Assembly (NCBI RefSeq): GCF_014651135.1
Contig: NZ_BMWH01000002.1
Location: 1-64,000, forward strand
Length of the DNA: 64,000 nt
DNA from: Streptomyces echinoruber
GTDB taxonomy: Bacteria > Actinomycetota > Actinomycetes > Streptomycetales > Streptomycetaceae
Direction: 5' to 3'
Shown: piece by piece, positions 7,216-15,659 of the stretch
How the letters are laid out: every line of letters begins with the position of its first letter
Position numbering within the stretch: position 1 is the stretch's first letter
The notes under the pieces: generated by a model
The model's input: only the letters and a program-made list of their open reading frames with translations
Database searches by the model: none
What the model was told of the DNA's origin: nothing
Position numbers and translations under genes: made by a program

Positions 7216-10200
7216 ATGAGCACCCGACTGATCCACCGCCCGGCCCGGACCACCCGGCCCCCGGCCGCCCCCGAGCCGCGCACCATCGAGGCGCCGCCCA
7301 ACCTGCCCGAGGGCAAGGCGGGTTCGATCGCGACCTCGCTGCTGCCCGTGGCCGGTGTGATGTCGTCCGTGGTGATGATGACGGTGGTGCGCAACAGCCA
7401 GTTCGCCGGGCTGGGCGCGATCATCCTCCTGGTCACCGTGCTCGGCTCGCTCACCCTCGTCTTCTCCCAGCGCGGCAAGGCCCAGCGCACCCGCCGCACC
7501 CAGCGCGAGGCCTACCTCGCCTACCTGGAGGACCTGCGCGAGGAGCTGTCGGGGGAGGAGCGGGAGCGCCGCGAGACCGCCCAGGTGCTCAACCCGCCGC
7601 CGGACGCCCTGTACGACATCGTGCGCGACCCGGCGCGGCTGTGGGAACGGCGGCGCCTGGACGGCGACTTCCTGCGCGTGCGGGTCGGTACCGGCGAGAT
7701 GCCGGTGCGGGACCTGAAGGTCGCCCAGCAGGGCTCCTCGGTGCTCACCCCGCCGGACGAGTTCATGCTGAACGAGGCGTCCGCGCTGGTCGCCCGCTTC
7801 AGCCACGGCACCGAACTCCCCCTCACCGTCCCGCTGGACCGCGTCGGCAACGTCAGCGTCATCGGCCCCCGCGAGGACACCCTGCGCGTCGCCCGCGCCC
7901 TGCTCGTGCAGGCCGCCGCCACCCACGCCCCCGACGACGTGGCGATGGCCCTCGCCGTGCCCGGCGACCGGCTGGCGGACTGGGAGTGGGCCAAGTGGCT
8001 GCCCCACCTGCTGGACACCGAGCAGTACGACGGCCCCGTCGCCGCCCGCCGCATCGCCCCCTCCGTGCCCCAGCTCGCCCGCCGGATCGGCCCGGAGCTG
8101 CGCCGCCGCGCCTCCTACGCGGCCGAGGTGCGGCGCGGCCTGTCCGGGCAGGACGCCCTCGCCATGACCTCCCGCCTGCTCGTCGTCGCCGACGGGCACG
8201 GCGAGGACGCCGTCGACCTGCCCCGCCCCGACGACGCGGTCGGCCTGCGCGAGATGGGCGTCACCGTCCTGCACCTGCTCGACGAACGCATCCAGGAGCC
8301 CGGCCACGTCGGCGTGCGCATCACCGTCGACGGCGAGCGCGTCCTCATCGAGGACCTGCGCGAGGCCGAGCCGATCAGCGCCCACGGCACCGTCGACGAG
8401 GTCGGCGTCCCCTTCGCCGAGGGCCTGGCCCGCATGCTCGCCCCGCTGCGGCTGTCCGCCGAGTCCACCGCCGACGCCCCGCTGACCGGACCGGTCGACT
8501 TCGCCGAACTCCTCGGCATCGACGACGTCGCCCGTCTCGACCTCGACCGGCTGTGGGCACCGCGCGGCGAACGCGCCTTCCTGCGCGTGCCGATCGGCGT
8601 CAACGACGCCCGCGAGCCCGTCCTGCTCGATTTGAAGGAGTCCAGCGAACTCGGCATGGGCCCGCACGGCCTGTGCGTCGGCGCCACCGGCTCCGGCAAG
8701 TCCGAGCTGCTGCGCACCCTGGTGCTCGCCCTGGTCGCCACCCACCCGCCGGAGGACCTCGCCCTCGTCCTCGTCGACTACAAGGGCGGCGCCACCTTCG
8801 CGCCCTTCGCCGGCCTGCCGCACGTCGCCGGCGTCATCACCAACCTGGAGAACCAGGCCGGCCTCGTCGAACGCGTCCACGCCTCCCTGGCCGGCGAGGT
8901 CAAGCGCCGCCAGCAGGTCCTCAAGGACGCCGGCAACGTCGCCGACATCGGCCACTACGCCGCCCTGCGCGCCGAGAAGCGCCCCGATCTGGAGCCGCTG
9001 CCGCACCTGTTCGTCGTCATCGACGAGTTCGGCGAACTCCTCACCGCCAAGCCCGACTTCATCGACCTGTTCCTGTCCATCGGGCGCATCGGCCGCTCCA
9101 TCGGCGTCCACCTGCTGCTGTCCAGCCAGCGCATCGAGGCCGGCAAGCTCAAGGGCCTGGAGACCTACCTGTCCTACCGGCTGGGCCTGCGCACCTTCTC
9201 CGCCGACGAGTCCCGCACCGTGCTGGACACCACCGACGCCTTCCACCTGCCGCCGCTGCCCGGCTTCGGCTACCTCAAGGTCGACACCAGCCACTACGAG
9301 CGCTTCAAGGCCGGCTACGTCTCCGGCGCCTACCGCGGCCCCGTCCAGCGCGAGGCCGAGGACACCGGGCCGCTGGCGCTGCCGTACGAGGCGTACAACA
9401 CCCTCGGCGAGGACGAGAGTTCCGCGCCCGAGGAGCCGCAGATGCGGCGCCGCGAGACCGGCCCGACCGAGATGGGCGTCATGGTGCGGCAGTTGGAGGA
9501 CGCCGGGGTGCGCCCGGTGCGCCGCATCTGGCTGCCGCCGCTGCCCGACGCCGTCGCCCTCGACAAGGTCGCCGGGCCCGTCGAGGTCGGCCCGCGCGGC
9601 ATGCAGCTCGCCAAGCGGCGCGGCCCGCTGCGGGTGCCCCTGGGCATCCTCGACGACCCGACCAAGCAGTGGCAGGGCCAGTGGTACCTGGACCTCACCC
9701 TCGCCGGCGGCCACGCCGCGGTCATCGGCGGCCCGCAGTCCGGCAAGACCACCCTGCTGCGCACCCTCGCCCTGTCCCTGGCGCTCACCCACACCCCGCA
9801 GGAGGTCGGCATCTACGGCCTCGACCTGGTCGGCGGCGGCCTGCAGGCCCTGTCCGGCCTGCCGCACGTCGGCGGCGTCGCCGGCCGCGCCGACCGGGAG
9901 CGCGCCGCCCGCACCATCGACTCCGTGCGCGCCATGCTCGACCAGCGCGAGGAGCTGTTCCGCGTCCACGGCATCGACTCGGTCGAGCAGCTGCGCACGC
10001 TGCGCGCCGCGGGCCGCGTCCCCGAGCTGGCCTCCACCGAGATCGTGCTGCTCATCGACGGCTTCGGCGCCCTGCGCGACGACTTCGAGCAGCTCGACGA
10101 CGCCGTCGTGGACATCCTCAAGCGGGGCAGCGGCTACGGCATCCACGTCGTCGCGGGCATGCTGCGCTGGAACGACGTGCGCATCGCCACCCAGTCCCAG

Positions 10201-11193
10201 TTCGGCACCCGTGTCGAGCTGCGCCTGAACGACCCGAGCGAGTCCAGCATCGACCGCAAGCTCGCCGAGACCCTCGCCCCGGAGGAGAAGGGCCGCGTCC
10301 TGACCGACGGCAAGCTGTTCGCGCAGGTCGCCCTGCCGCGCACCGACGGCCTGGCCGACACCGCCGACCTCGGCGCCGTCCTGGAGCGCACCGCCCGCAC
10401 CGTCCGCGCCACCTGGACCGGTGAGGTCGCCCAGCCCGTCCGCGTGCTGCCGCACGTCCTCGAACCCCACCAGTTGCCCGGCCCGGCCGCCGAACCGCGC
10501 CGCGTCCCCATCGGCCTGGAGCAGACTCAGCTCGCCCCCGTCCTGCTCGACCTGTTCGAGCACGACCAGCACCTGCTGATCATGGGTGACAGCGAGTGCG
10601 GCAAGACCAACCTGCTCAAGGTGATCACCGAGGGCCTCATCGAGCGCTACGGCGACGACGAGATCGTCTTCGGCGTCTTCGACCCGCGCCGCGGCCTGCG
10701 CGGCGCCGTCCCCGAGGAGTACCGGGGCGGCTACGCCTACAACGCCAAGCTGGCCGGCGCGCTGGCCGCCGGCATCGCCTCCGAACTGGACAAGCGGCTG
10801 CCCGACGAGAGCGCCGACGCCGCCGACCTGGAACCGGGCAGCTGGGGCTCCGGCCCGCGCATCGTGATCCTCGTCGACGACTACGACGTCCTCACCACCG
10901 CCGGCCAGCAGCCGCTGGCGCCCTTCGTGCCGTACATTCCCTCCGCCGTCGACATCGGCCTGCACTTCGTCCTCACCCGCCGGGTCGCCGGCGCCTCCCG
11001 GGGCCTGTACGAGCCGCTGCTGCAGAGCCTGCGCGAGTCCGGCGCCTCCGCCCTGGTGATGTCCGGCGACCGCGGCGAGGGCCAGCTCTTCCCCGGCGTC
11101 TACGCCGGCCAGCAGCCACCCGGCCGCGGAACGCTGGTGCGCAGGGGCGAGCCGAACCGGCTGATCCAGACCGTCTACGCGGGGACCAGGTGA
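7216..11193 (+). CDS. eccC: Type VII secretion motor ATPase EccC (fused EccCa-EccCb)
   Basis: 1325 aa, the usual size of a single-chain EccC. Two membrane helices lie near residues 40-85. Three FtsK/SpoIIIE-type ATPase domains follow, with P-loops GATGSGKSE (Lys495), GGPQSGKTT (Lys844) and GDSECGKTN (Lys1130). The matching Walker B strands are HLFVVIDEFGELL, IVLLIDGFGALR and IVILVDDYDVL. The first domain has the typical VLVDYKGGATF. EccC recognises the C-terminal signal of WXG100 substrates through its last domain and drives export. It stops 7 bp before the next gene, with which it is surely cotranscribed. Confidence 0.93.
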   Translation: MSTRLIHRPARTTRPPAAPEPRTIEAPPNLPEGKAGSIATSLLPVAGVMSSVVMMTVVRNSQFAGLGAIILLVTVLGSLTLVFSQRGKAQRTRRTQREAYLAYLEDLREELSGEERERRETAQVLNPPPDALYDIVRDPARLWERRRLDGDFLRVRVGTGEMPVRDLKVAQQGSSVLTPPDEFMLNEASALVARFSHGTELPLTVPLDRVGNVSVIGPREDTLRVARALLVQAAATHAPDDVAMALAVPGDRLADWEWAKWLPHLLDTEQYDGPVAARRIAPSVPQLARRIGPELRRRASYAAEVRRGLSGQDALAMTSRLLVVADGHGEDAVDLPRPDDAVGLREMGVTVLHLLDERIQEPGHVGVRITVDGERVLIEDLREAEPISAHGTVDEVGVPFAEGLARMLAPLRLSAESTADAPLTGPVDFAELLGIDDVARLDLDRLWAPRGERAFLRVPIGVNDAREPVLLDLKESSELGMGPHGLCVGATGSGKSELLRTLVLALVATHPPEDLALVLVDYKGGATFAPFAGLPHVAGVITNLENQAGLVERVHASLAGEVKRRQQVLKDAGNVADIGHYAALRAEKRPDLEPLPHLFVVIDEFGELLTAKPDFIDLFLSIGRIGRSIGVHLLLSSQRIEAGKLKGLETYLSYRLGLRTFSADESRTVLDTTDAFHLPPLPGFGYLKVDTSHYERFKAGYVSGAYRGPVQREAEDTGPLALPYEAYNTLGEDESSAPEEPQMRRRETGPTEMGVMVRQLEDAGVRPVRRIWLPPLPDAVALDKVAGPVEVGPRGMQLAKRRGPLRVPLGILDDPTKQWQGQWYLDLTLAGGHAAVIGGPQSGKTTLLRTLALSLALTHTPQEVGIYGLDLVGGGLQALSGLPHVGGVAGRADRERAARTIDSVRAMLDQREELFRVHGIDSVEQLRTLRAAGRVPELASTEIVLLIDGFGALRDDFEQLDDAVVDILKRGSGYGIHVVAGMLRWNDVRIATQSQFGTRVELRLNDPSESSIDRKLAETLAPEEKGRVLTDGKLFAQVALPRTDGLADTADLGAVLERTARTVRATWTGEVAQPVRVLPHVLEPHQLPGPAAEPRRVPIGLEQTQLAPVLLDLFEHDQHLLIMGDSECGKTNLLKVITEGLIERYGDDEIVFGVFDPRRGLRGAVPEEYRGGYAYNAKLAGALAAGIASELDKRLPDESADAADLEPGSWGSGPRIVILVDDYDVLTTAGQQPLAPFVPYIPSAVDIGLHFVLTRRVAGASRGLYEPLLQSLRESGASALVMSGDRGEGQLFPGVYAGQQPPGRGTLVRRGEPNRLIQTVYAGTR

Positions 11194-11200
11194 ACCACCC

Positions 11201-12631
11201 ATGACCAAGGACGTCATCGCTCTCACCAAGAAGATGCCCGACCCGCTGAGCGTGCTCGCGGGCCTGTTCGCCGGCGGCCCCGACATCCTCGTGGGCGCCG
11301 AGGGCGACGGCGCCCTCGTCCAGCTCTGCGACGACCAGGGCCGCCCCCTGGTCTCCGTCGAGGCCCCGCTGCTCGTCCAGGTCAGGGGAGAGGCGCAGCG
11401 CCTCCTCGGCGCCGTGGAACCCGAGGTGCCCTACTGGTGGACCGAGGCCCGCGCCACCACCGGCGTCCAGCAGGCCGAGCAGCTCGCCGGCACCTTCGCC
11501 GCCCGCATCGCCGACCTGGTCGGCGGTACCGCCTGGCCGCCCGAGGCCGCCAGGTCGCTGGCCGTGGTCAAGACCGACGGCGTCACCGCCGTCCCCGCCC
11601 CGGCCGCCGCCCAGCCCGCCGTCGACGTCCTCACCGACAAGGTCGCCGTCGTCATCCAGGACCGCCCGGTCGTCGCCATGACGGCCTGGCTCGCGGACGC
11701 CTTCCGCGCCGTCGCGGAGGCTCAGCTCGGCCTGCAGATCGTCACCCCGGCCGGCACCCGCCTCTCCCCGGCCGTCCGCAACGCCCTGCCCGGCTGGCCC
11801 TCCCGCTGGGTCGTGCAGGACGAGAAGGACGGCTACTACGACGGCCTGTCCGGCGCCGTCCTGGAGTGGAAGAACGGCCTGTTCGTCACCGTCGAGTCGC
11901 CGGACGCGACCCCCGAGGACCCGCGCACCCCGATCGCCGAGTCCTTCCGCAAGGACGCCGAGAAGGCCGGGGACACCGGGGAGCGCCAGCTCGCGGTCTC
12001 CTTCCGCTGCGTCCACCCGGCCGACGACCGCCTCGTGCTGGGCGGCGCCGTGGAGGCCGTGTGGCGCGAGATCACCGGCGAGCCCCCGGCCGGCTGGGGC
12101 ACCGAGGAACCCGCCAACCTCCCCTGGTCCCCGCGCCAGTTGACCGACGTGGCCCACGAGCGCTCCCCGCAGCCGACGTGGTGCGTGGTCGTCGGCACCC
12201 CGGAACGCCCGGCCCTCGCCACCGTCCGGGTCACCCGCACCAAGGGCGGCGTCGAGGAGGACGTCACCCTCGCCTTCGGCTACGGCCCCGGCGAGGAGCC
12301 GCCCACCGAGGCCGTGCCGCGCGCGGCGGAGGTCCTGGCCACCCGCCACGACCTGCAGTCCATGCTGGTGCAGATCCGCCGCGCCCGCCGCGACCTGTCC
12401 GTCCCGCCCCGCTTCGAGGGGCCCGGCGTGCCGTACGCCTTCGTGCTGGGCGCGGAGGAGGTCCGGGCCATGCCGGGCGACCGGGCACGGCGCACCCCCC
12501 TGCCGCAGGCCCCGAGGGAACTGGGCCCGAGGACCCGCCCGGCGCTGTACTACCCGCTGCCGGGCGACCCGTCCGACCTGTCGGGCTGGCAGGACTTCGA
12601 ACGCCTGATGCGGCACCTGAAGGGCGCCTGA
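11201..12631 (+). CDS. Conserved protein of the type VII locus (DUF6177-like)
   Basis: 476 aa, soluble, starting 7 bp after eccC with no strong Shine-Dalgarno, which suggests translational coupling. The first third carries a Trp/Thr-rich motif PYWWTEARATTG. The middle contains PDATPEDPRTPIAESFRKD, and the C-terminus LPGDPSDLSGWQDFERLMRHL. I believe this corresponds to the DUF6177 family seen next to actinobacterial eccC genes, but I cannot confirm the number. No catalytic motif is evident. A role in substrate recognition, like the EspG chaperones, or in motor regulation is speculation from position. The stop codon lies inside the transcription terminator. Confidence 0.72.
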   Translation: MTKDVIALTKKMPDPLSVLAGLFAGGPDILVGAEGDGALVQLCDDQGRPLVSVEAPLLVQVRGEAQRLLGAVEPEVPYWWTEARATTGVQQAEQLAGTFAARIADLVGGTAWPPEAARSLAVVKTDGVTAVPAPAAAQPAVDVLTDKVAVVIQDRPVVAMTAWLADAFRAVAEAQLGLQIVTPAGTRLSPAVRNALPGWPSRWVVQDEKDGYYDGLSGAVLEWKNGLFVTVESPDATPEDPRTPIAESFRKDAEKAGDTGERQLAVSFRCVHPADDRLVLGGAVEAVWREITGEPPAGWGTEEPANLPWSPRQLTDVAHERSPQPTWCVVVGTPERPALATVRVTRTKGGVEEDVTLAFGYGPGEEPPTEAVPRAAEVLATRHDLQSMLVQIRRARRDLSVPPRFEGPGVPYAFVLGAEEVRAMPGDRARRTPLPQAPRELGPRTRPALYYPLPGDPSDLSGWQDFERLMRHLKGA

Positions 12632-12687
12632 CGGAACCGGGGGCCCGGGGGTGGCTGACGCGCCCGGGCCCCCGGTTCCGTCAGGCG
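12625..12687 (+). terminator. Terminator of the type VII operon
   Basis: A perfect 25-bp inverted repeat (12625-12649 with 12663-12687) around a 13-nt loop. The left arm includes the stop codon of the 11201-12631 gene. There is no T tract, as usual in Streptomyces. Confidence 0.85.
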
Positions 12688-12695
12688 GGCGCCCA

Positions 12696-12736
12696 ACGAG
12701 AAACGGGCTGCCCGCACCGGGCAGCCCGTTTCTCGT
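12696..12736 (-). terminator. Second hairpin, terminator of the convergent acyltransferase gene
   Basis: A perfect 19-bp inverted repeat (12696-12714 with 12718-12736) with a 3-nt loop, lying 21 bp beyond the acyltransferase stop codon. With the preceding hairpin it separates two convergent units. Confidence 0.85.
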
Positions 12737-12757
12737 GGGGACGGGGGTGTGTCCCGG

Positions 12758-13885
12758 TCAGGCGGCGGCCTTCGCACGCTCCCGTTCCCGCTCCCTGGCC
12801 AGCTCGGCCGCGTCCTGCTGGAACGCCCACCTCATCTCCGGCTCCATCACGCACCGGAAGACCCGGCGCACCGGCGGCGTGCACAGCAGCGTCACGGCGA
12901 CGGCCGCCAGCACGGTCACGGAGATCTCCCCCAGCGGCCGGTGCAGCCAGGCGTGGTCGAACCAGCCGCGGTACTCGCCGGCCTTCACGAGGAAGCCGTG
13001 CAGCAGGTAGCCGTAGAGCGTGCCGGCGCCGAGCGAGGTGAACCACATCCTGCGGCGCGGCACCCAGGAGAAGAAGCACGCCGTCAGCACCAGCGAGCAG
13101 CCGAACAGGGCGAGCGTCATCACCGGCCCGGTCCACCACGGCGCCCCCAGCTCCTGCGCGGAGTCGCGGTGGTAGAACCACGCGGTGTTCATGCGCGGCA
13201 CCGCCCACCAGCCGACGGCCAGTGCGGCGGCGAACACCGGCACCGACAGGATGCGCACCGAGCGGCGGCGCACCAGCTGGAAGTGCTCGGGCCGCATCGA
13301 CAGGCCGAGCACGAAGTACGGCAGGAACTGCAGCGTGCGCTGCAGGTCGAGGTCGTCGCCGATGCTCGGGCACACCGAGGCCAGCATCGCGATGGCCAGG
13401 GCCACCGGGAGCGGCCGGCGCACCAGCTTCCAGACCGGCGTGGTCAGCCGCCAGATGAACAGCGCGCACAGGAACCAGGTCAGGTACCACGGGTCGAGCA
13501 GGCTGATGTCCTGGTCGGGGGCGTGGTCGATGACGCGCTTGAAGAGCGGGTACGCCGTCTCGAAGACGACGTAGGGGACGGCGACACCGGTGATCAGCCG
13601 CTTCAGCCGGTCGGGGCGCAGGTCGAAACTGCGCGAGAAGAAACCGGAGATGAGGATGAACGCCGGCATGTGGAAGCAGTACACGACCGTGTACACACCT
13701 TCCAGGATCCGGCTGTCACCCTTGAGCGGCTCCCAGGCGTGACCCATGGCCACCAGCACGATCGCCAGATACTTGGCGTTGTCGAAGAAGGCGTCGCGCT
13801 GCTTGCCGGAGCGGGCGGCGGGCCGGGTGCCTGCGGCGTCGGTGCCCGTCTGCGGGCGTACGGGGGACGAGGCAGCGTGAAACAT
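12758..13885 (-). CDS. Membrane acyltransferase (acyltransferase-3/OatA-like family)
   Basis: 375 aa. After ~30 polar residues comes the family hallmark FFDNAKYLAIVLVAMGHAWEP (putative catalytic His in MGH), then about ten membrane helices including FHMPAFILISGFFSRSF, WYLTWFLCALFIWRL and a C-terminal YGYLLHGFLVK. Such enzymes move acetyl or other acyl groups onto extracytoplasmic glycans, peptidoglycan or exported metabolites. A Lys/Glu/Arg tail (ERERERAK) faces the cytoplasm. I chose ATG 13885 rather than the upstream ATG 13936 because a -10 box TAGGGT ends 7 nt before 13885, which would place 13936 outside the transcript. Substrate is unknown. It is convergent to the type VII operon and not obviously part of it. 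Confidence 0.8.
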   Translation of the reverse strand: MFHAASSPVRPQTGTDAAGTRPAARSGKQRDAFFDNAKYLAIVLVAMGHAWEPLKGDSRILEGVYTVVYCFHMPAFILISGFFSRSFDLRPDRLKRLITGVAVPYVVFETAYPLFKRVIDHAPDQDISLLDPWYLTWFLCALFIWRLTTPVWKLVRRPLPVALAIAMLASVCPSIGDDLDLQRTLQFLPYFVLGLSMRPEHFQLVRRRSVRILSVPVFAAALAVGWWAVPRMNTAWFYHRDSAQELGAPWWTGPVMTLALFGCSLVLTACFFSWVPRRRMWFTSLGAGTLYGYLLHGFLVKAGEYRGWFDHAWLHRPLGEISVTVLAAVAVTLLCTPPVRRVFRCVMEPEMRWAFQQDAAELARERERERAKAAA

Positions 13886-13892
13886 CTCAGGC

Positions 13893-13898
13893 ACCCTA
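13893..13898 (-). promoter_or_regulatory. -10 box of the acyltransferase gene (probable leaderless promoter)
   Basis: Reads TAGGGT on the minus strand, 7 nt before ATG 13885. A -35-like TTTACG lies about 18 nt further upstream. This decides the start of the gene. Confidence 0.5.
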
Positions 13899-13936
13899 GC
13901 GTTGTCCGTGGGATTTCGTAAAACCCCCGACGTCAT

Positions 13937-14474
13937 TCCTGGTTAACCGCCCGGGTACCCCGTATTCGGCGAAGTCCACGGCCTTGTCGGCGTGATGGGC
14001 AACACACGTGCAACACACGTGCGTCCTTGGGGAGTTCACTCTCCGTGCTGCCGTCCTTGTGGCCATTCGTCGGGACTAAGCGGTGCATAACACTCGCGGG
14101 CGACTCCGGTTGAATGTCCGCTTGGTTGTGCTTCGTCCGTCGTGTCGACAGGGCGCGTGGCGACGTGCGGCGCACCCGCGGGACCACCCGGCCGCTCATC
14201 CGAATTCCGTGCGCACGAGATGTGTGGACACGGAAAGGATCCAGTCGAATTCCCTTGTGGTTCCCCTGTGCTTCCCCTGTGGGGGACGCCTCGAATTGCC
14301 GTACGGAACGCAAGGACGTGCCCGGTTTCCCCCTTCGCCGCGCGGCGTGTCGCCGGATGATGCGTCACGCGCCGCATACGCGGGCCGCGTTGGTGGCACG
14401 ATGGTTCTGGCGGGGGCGCGCGGGGTTGGCGCCCCCGGGCCGGGAGAGCGGACCGACCGAGGGTGGGATCAGTT
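13937..14474. other. 540-bp stretch without a convincing gene
   Basis: Base composition is more AT-rich than the surroundings. Reading frames here lack ribosome-binding sites, have poor codon bias and show no recognisable protein. The only conspicuous sequence is an 11-bp direct repeat CAACACACGTG at 14000-14010 and 14011-14021. It may hold the promoter region of the small membrane protein gene downstream. Confidence 0.5.
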
Positions 14475-14669
14475 GTGGCCATTTCACTGTCCGTGGTGCT
14501 GCTGTTGGCGATCATCCTGGTGGTGCTGCTCCGCGGAGGCTCCCTCAAGGCCGGGCCCGCGATCGTGGCGATCCTCTTCGGCTTCTTCCTCGCCTCCACC
14601 GGGATGGCGCCGTCCATCAACCGGTTCCTGAACTCGATAGCCGAAACGATCAACTCGATCAGATTCTGA
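14475..14669 (+). CDS. Tiny conserved-looking membrane protein
   Basis: 64 aa from GTG 14475 (MAISLSVVLLL...). An in-frame GTG at 14463 would add four residues, but GAGGGTGGG sits at a workable distance before 14475. Two hydrophobic helices are visible: AISLSVVLLLAIILVVLLR and AGPAIVAILFGFFLAST. They are followed by an amphipathic tail PSINRFLNSIAETINSIRF. Codon use is that of a real Streptomyces gene, with GC-rich third positions. I recall similar short proteins in other Streptomyces, but no function is known. Monocistronic between a gene-free stretch and tRNA genes. Confidence 0.65.
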   Translation: MAISLSVVLLLAIILVVLLRGGSLKAGPAIVAILFGFFLASTGMAPSINRFLNSIAETINSIRF

Positions 14670-14909
14670 GCAGGTCCCGACCCGGGTCCTGGCCCAGGTC
14701 CTGGTCGAGTTCCGGCCGGCCCGGCCGAGTCCTGTGCATCCCCGGCCCCGGCGCACCCGCCCCGGTGGCGGAGAGGACTCCCGCGCCGCCCGGACCCTCG
14801 GCGCCCGCGCCGCGAAGGCCCGCGAAGCGCCCCGGCCGGGACGGCGCCCGCGGCGGAGACACCCCGGATTCACTCCGGGATCACCCCGGGTTCAGTCGGT
14901 GAAAACACC

Positions 14910-14950
14910 CCGGGCCCGGTTCCCCGCATCGCGCGGAGGACCGGGCCCGG
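14910..14950 (-). terminator. Hairpin 3' of tRNA-Gly
   Basis: An 11-bp perfect GC stem (14910-14920 with 14940-14950) whose inner stem continues imperfectly. It lies 12 nt beyond the 3' end of tRNA-Gly on the minus strand and could also stop transcripts from 14475-14669. Confidence 0.6.
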
Positions 14951-14962
14951 AGCCGTGCACAG

Positions 14963-15033
14963 AGCGGGCGACGGGAATCGAACCCGCGTAGCCAGTTTGG
15001 AAGACTGGGGCTCTACCATTGAGCTACGCCCGC
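14963..15033 (-). tRNA. tRNA-Gly (anticodon TCC)
   Basis: 71 nt with acceptor GCGGGCG/CGCCCGC, D-arm GCTC-GAGC, anticodon arm CCAGT-CTTCCAA-ACTGG (anticodon TCC), T-arm CGGG-TTCGAAT-CCCG and discriminator T. The 3' CCA is not encoded. It reads GGA (and possibly GGG) codons. Confidence 0.95.
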
Positions 15034-15390
15034 AGGACGACGCGCCGCGGATCGCGCGGAAGATCGCGCGGCCACGGCACACAAGGCATCGTAGCGGGTC
15101 GTACGCGGTCGCCGCACACCCCTTGCTTCCCGAGCCCCGCGCGCGTTCCCCCTCTTCCCGTCTCTTTCCGCATCCCGCGCGCGTTCCCCCCGGGTCCTGC
15201 TCGCGCACCCCGTTCGGTCGGCACCGGTCCGCACCGATCCGGGCGCCCGCCCCCGCGCGCACGCGCCCCACGCACGCCGGCGCCCCCGTACGTGCCCCGG
15301 CGTCCGCCCGCACCCCGCCGCGCGCCCGGACGTCGGCGCAATGCGGCCGACGCGGCGCCGATCGGCATGTACCCTACGTGTCGCACCAGA
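15034..15390. other. Spacer between two divergent tRNA genes
   Basis: No gene is supported in these 357 bp. The spacer contains TACGAT (minus strand, 15088-15093) about 55 nt ahead of tRNA-Gly as a possible -10 box. A 17-bp direct repeat lies at 15136-15152 and 15174-15190, followed by C-rich low-complexity sequence. Confidence 0.5.
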
Positions 15391-15467
15391 CGGGGTGTGG
15401 CGCAGCTTGGTAGCGCGTCCGCTTTGGGAGCGGAAGGCCGTGGGTTCAAATCCCGCCACCCCGACCA
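15391..15467 (+). tRNA. tRNA-Pro (anticodon TGG)
   Basis: 77 nt with acceptor CGGGGTG/CACCCCG, anticodon stem-loop TCCGC-TTTGGGA-GCGGA (anticodon TGG) and T-loop TTCAAAT. The discriminator is A, and the 3' CCA is encoded, unlike the tRNA-Gly nearby. It decodes CCA/CCG codons. Confidence 0.95.
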
Positions 15468-15518
15468 CCAGCCGAACCGGCTGCCGGCGACCGGGCCCAC
15501 CGCCCGGGGTGATCGCCT

Positions 15519-15547
15519 TTGGGGCGTAGAGGGCCTGCGGTTACTAT
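15519..15547 (+). promoter_or_regulatory. Promoter of tig
   Basis: -35 TTGGGG (15519-15524), 17-bp spacer and -10 TACTAT (15542-15547). This is a good housekeeping-sigma promoter. It predicts a leader of about 105 nt before tig. Confidence 0.6.
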
Positions 15548-15659
15548 GCAAGCTGCACGCCCGTGTGTCTCACCCTCTGAAGTCCTCGGGGCGGCGAAAT
15601 CCGCCGGGCCGGTCTGGCCCCGGCAGAAACCCAGCAGTCAGCCACAAGGAGACCGAACC

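Noticed and set aside
5707..11286. Very long open frame on the minus strand across the type VII genes
   Set aside because: It lies antisense to eccC and the ParA-like gene, whose motifs are intact. Its translation is Gly/Val/Asp/Arg low complexity, as expected from high GC3 on the opposite strand.
14083..14631. Overlapping frames of 180-260 codons in the gene-free stretch before the small membrane protein
   Set aside because: All three frames are partly open, none has a ribosome-binding site or domain, and amino-acid content is Arg/Pro/Gly-rich noise.
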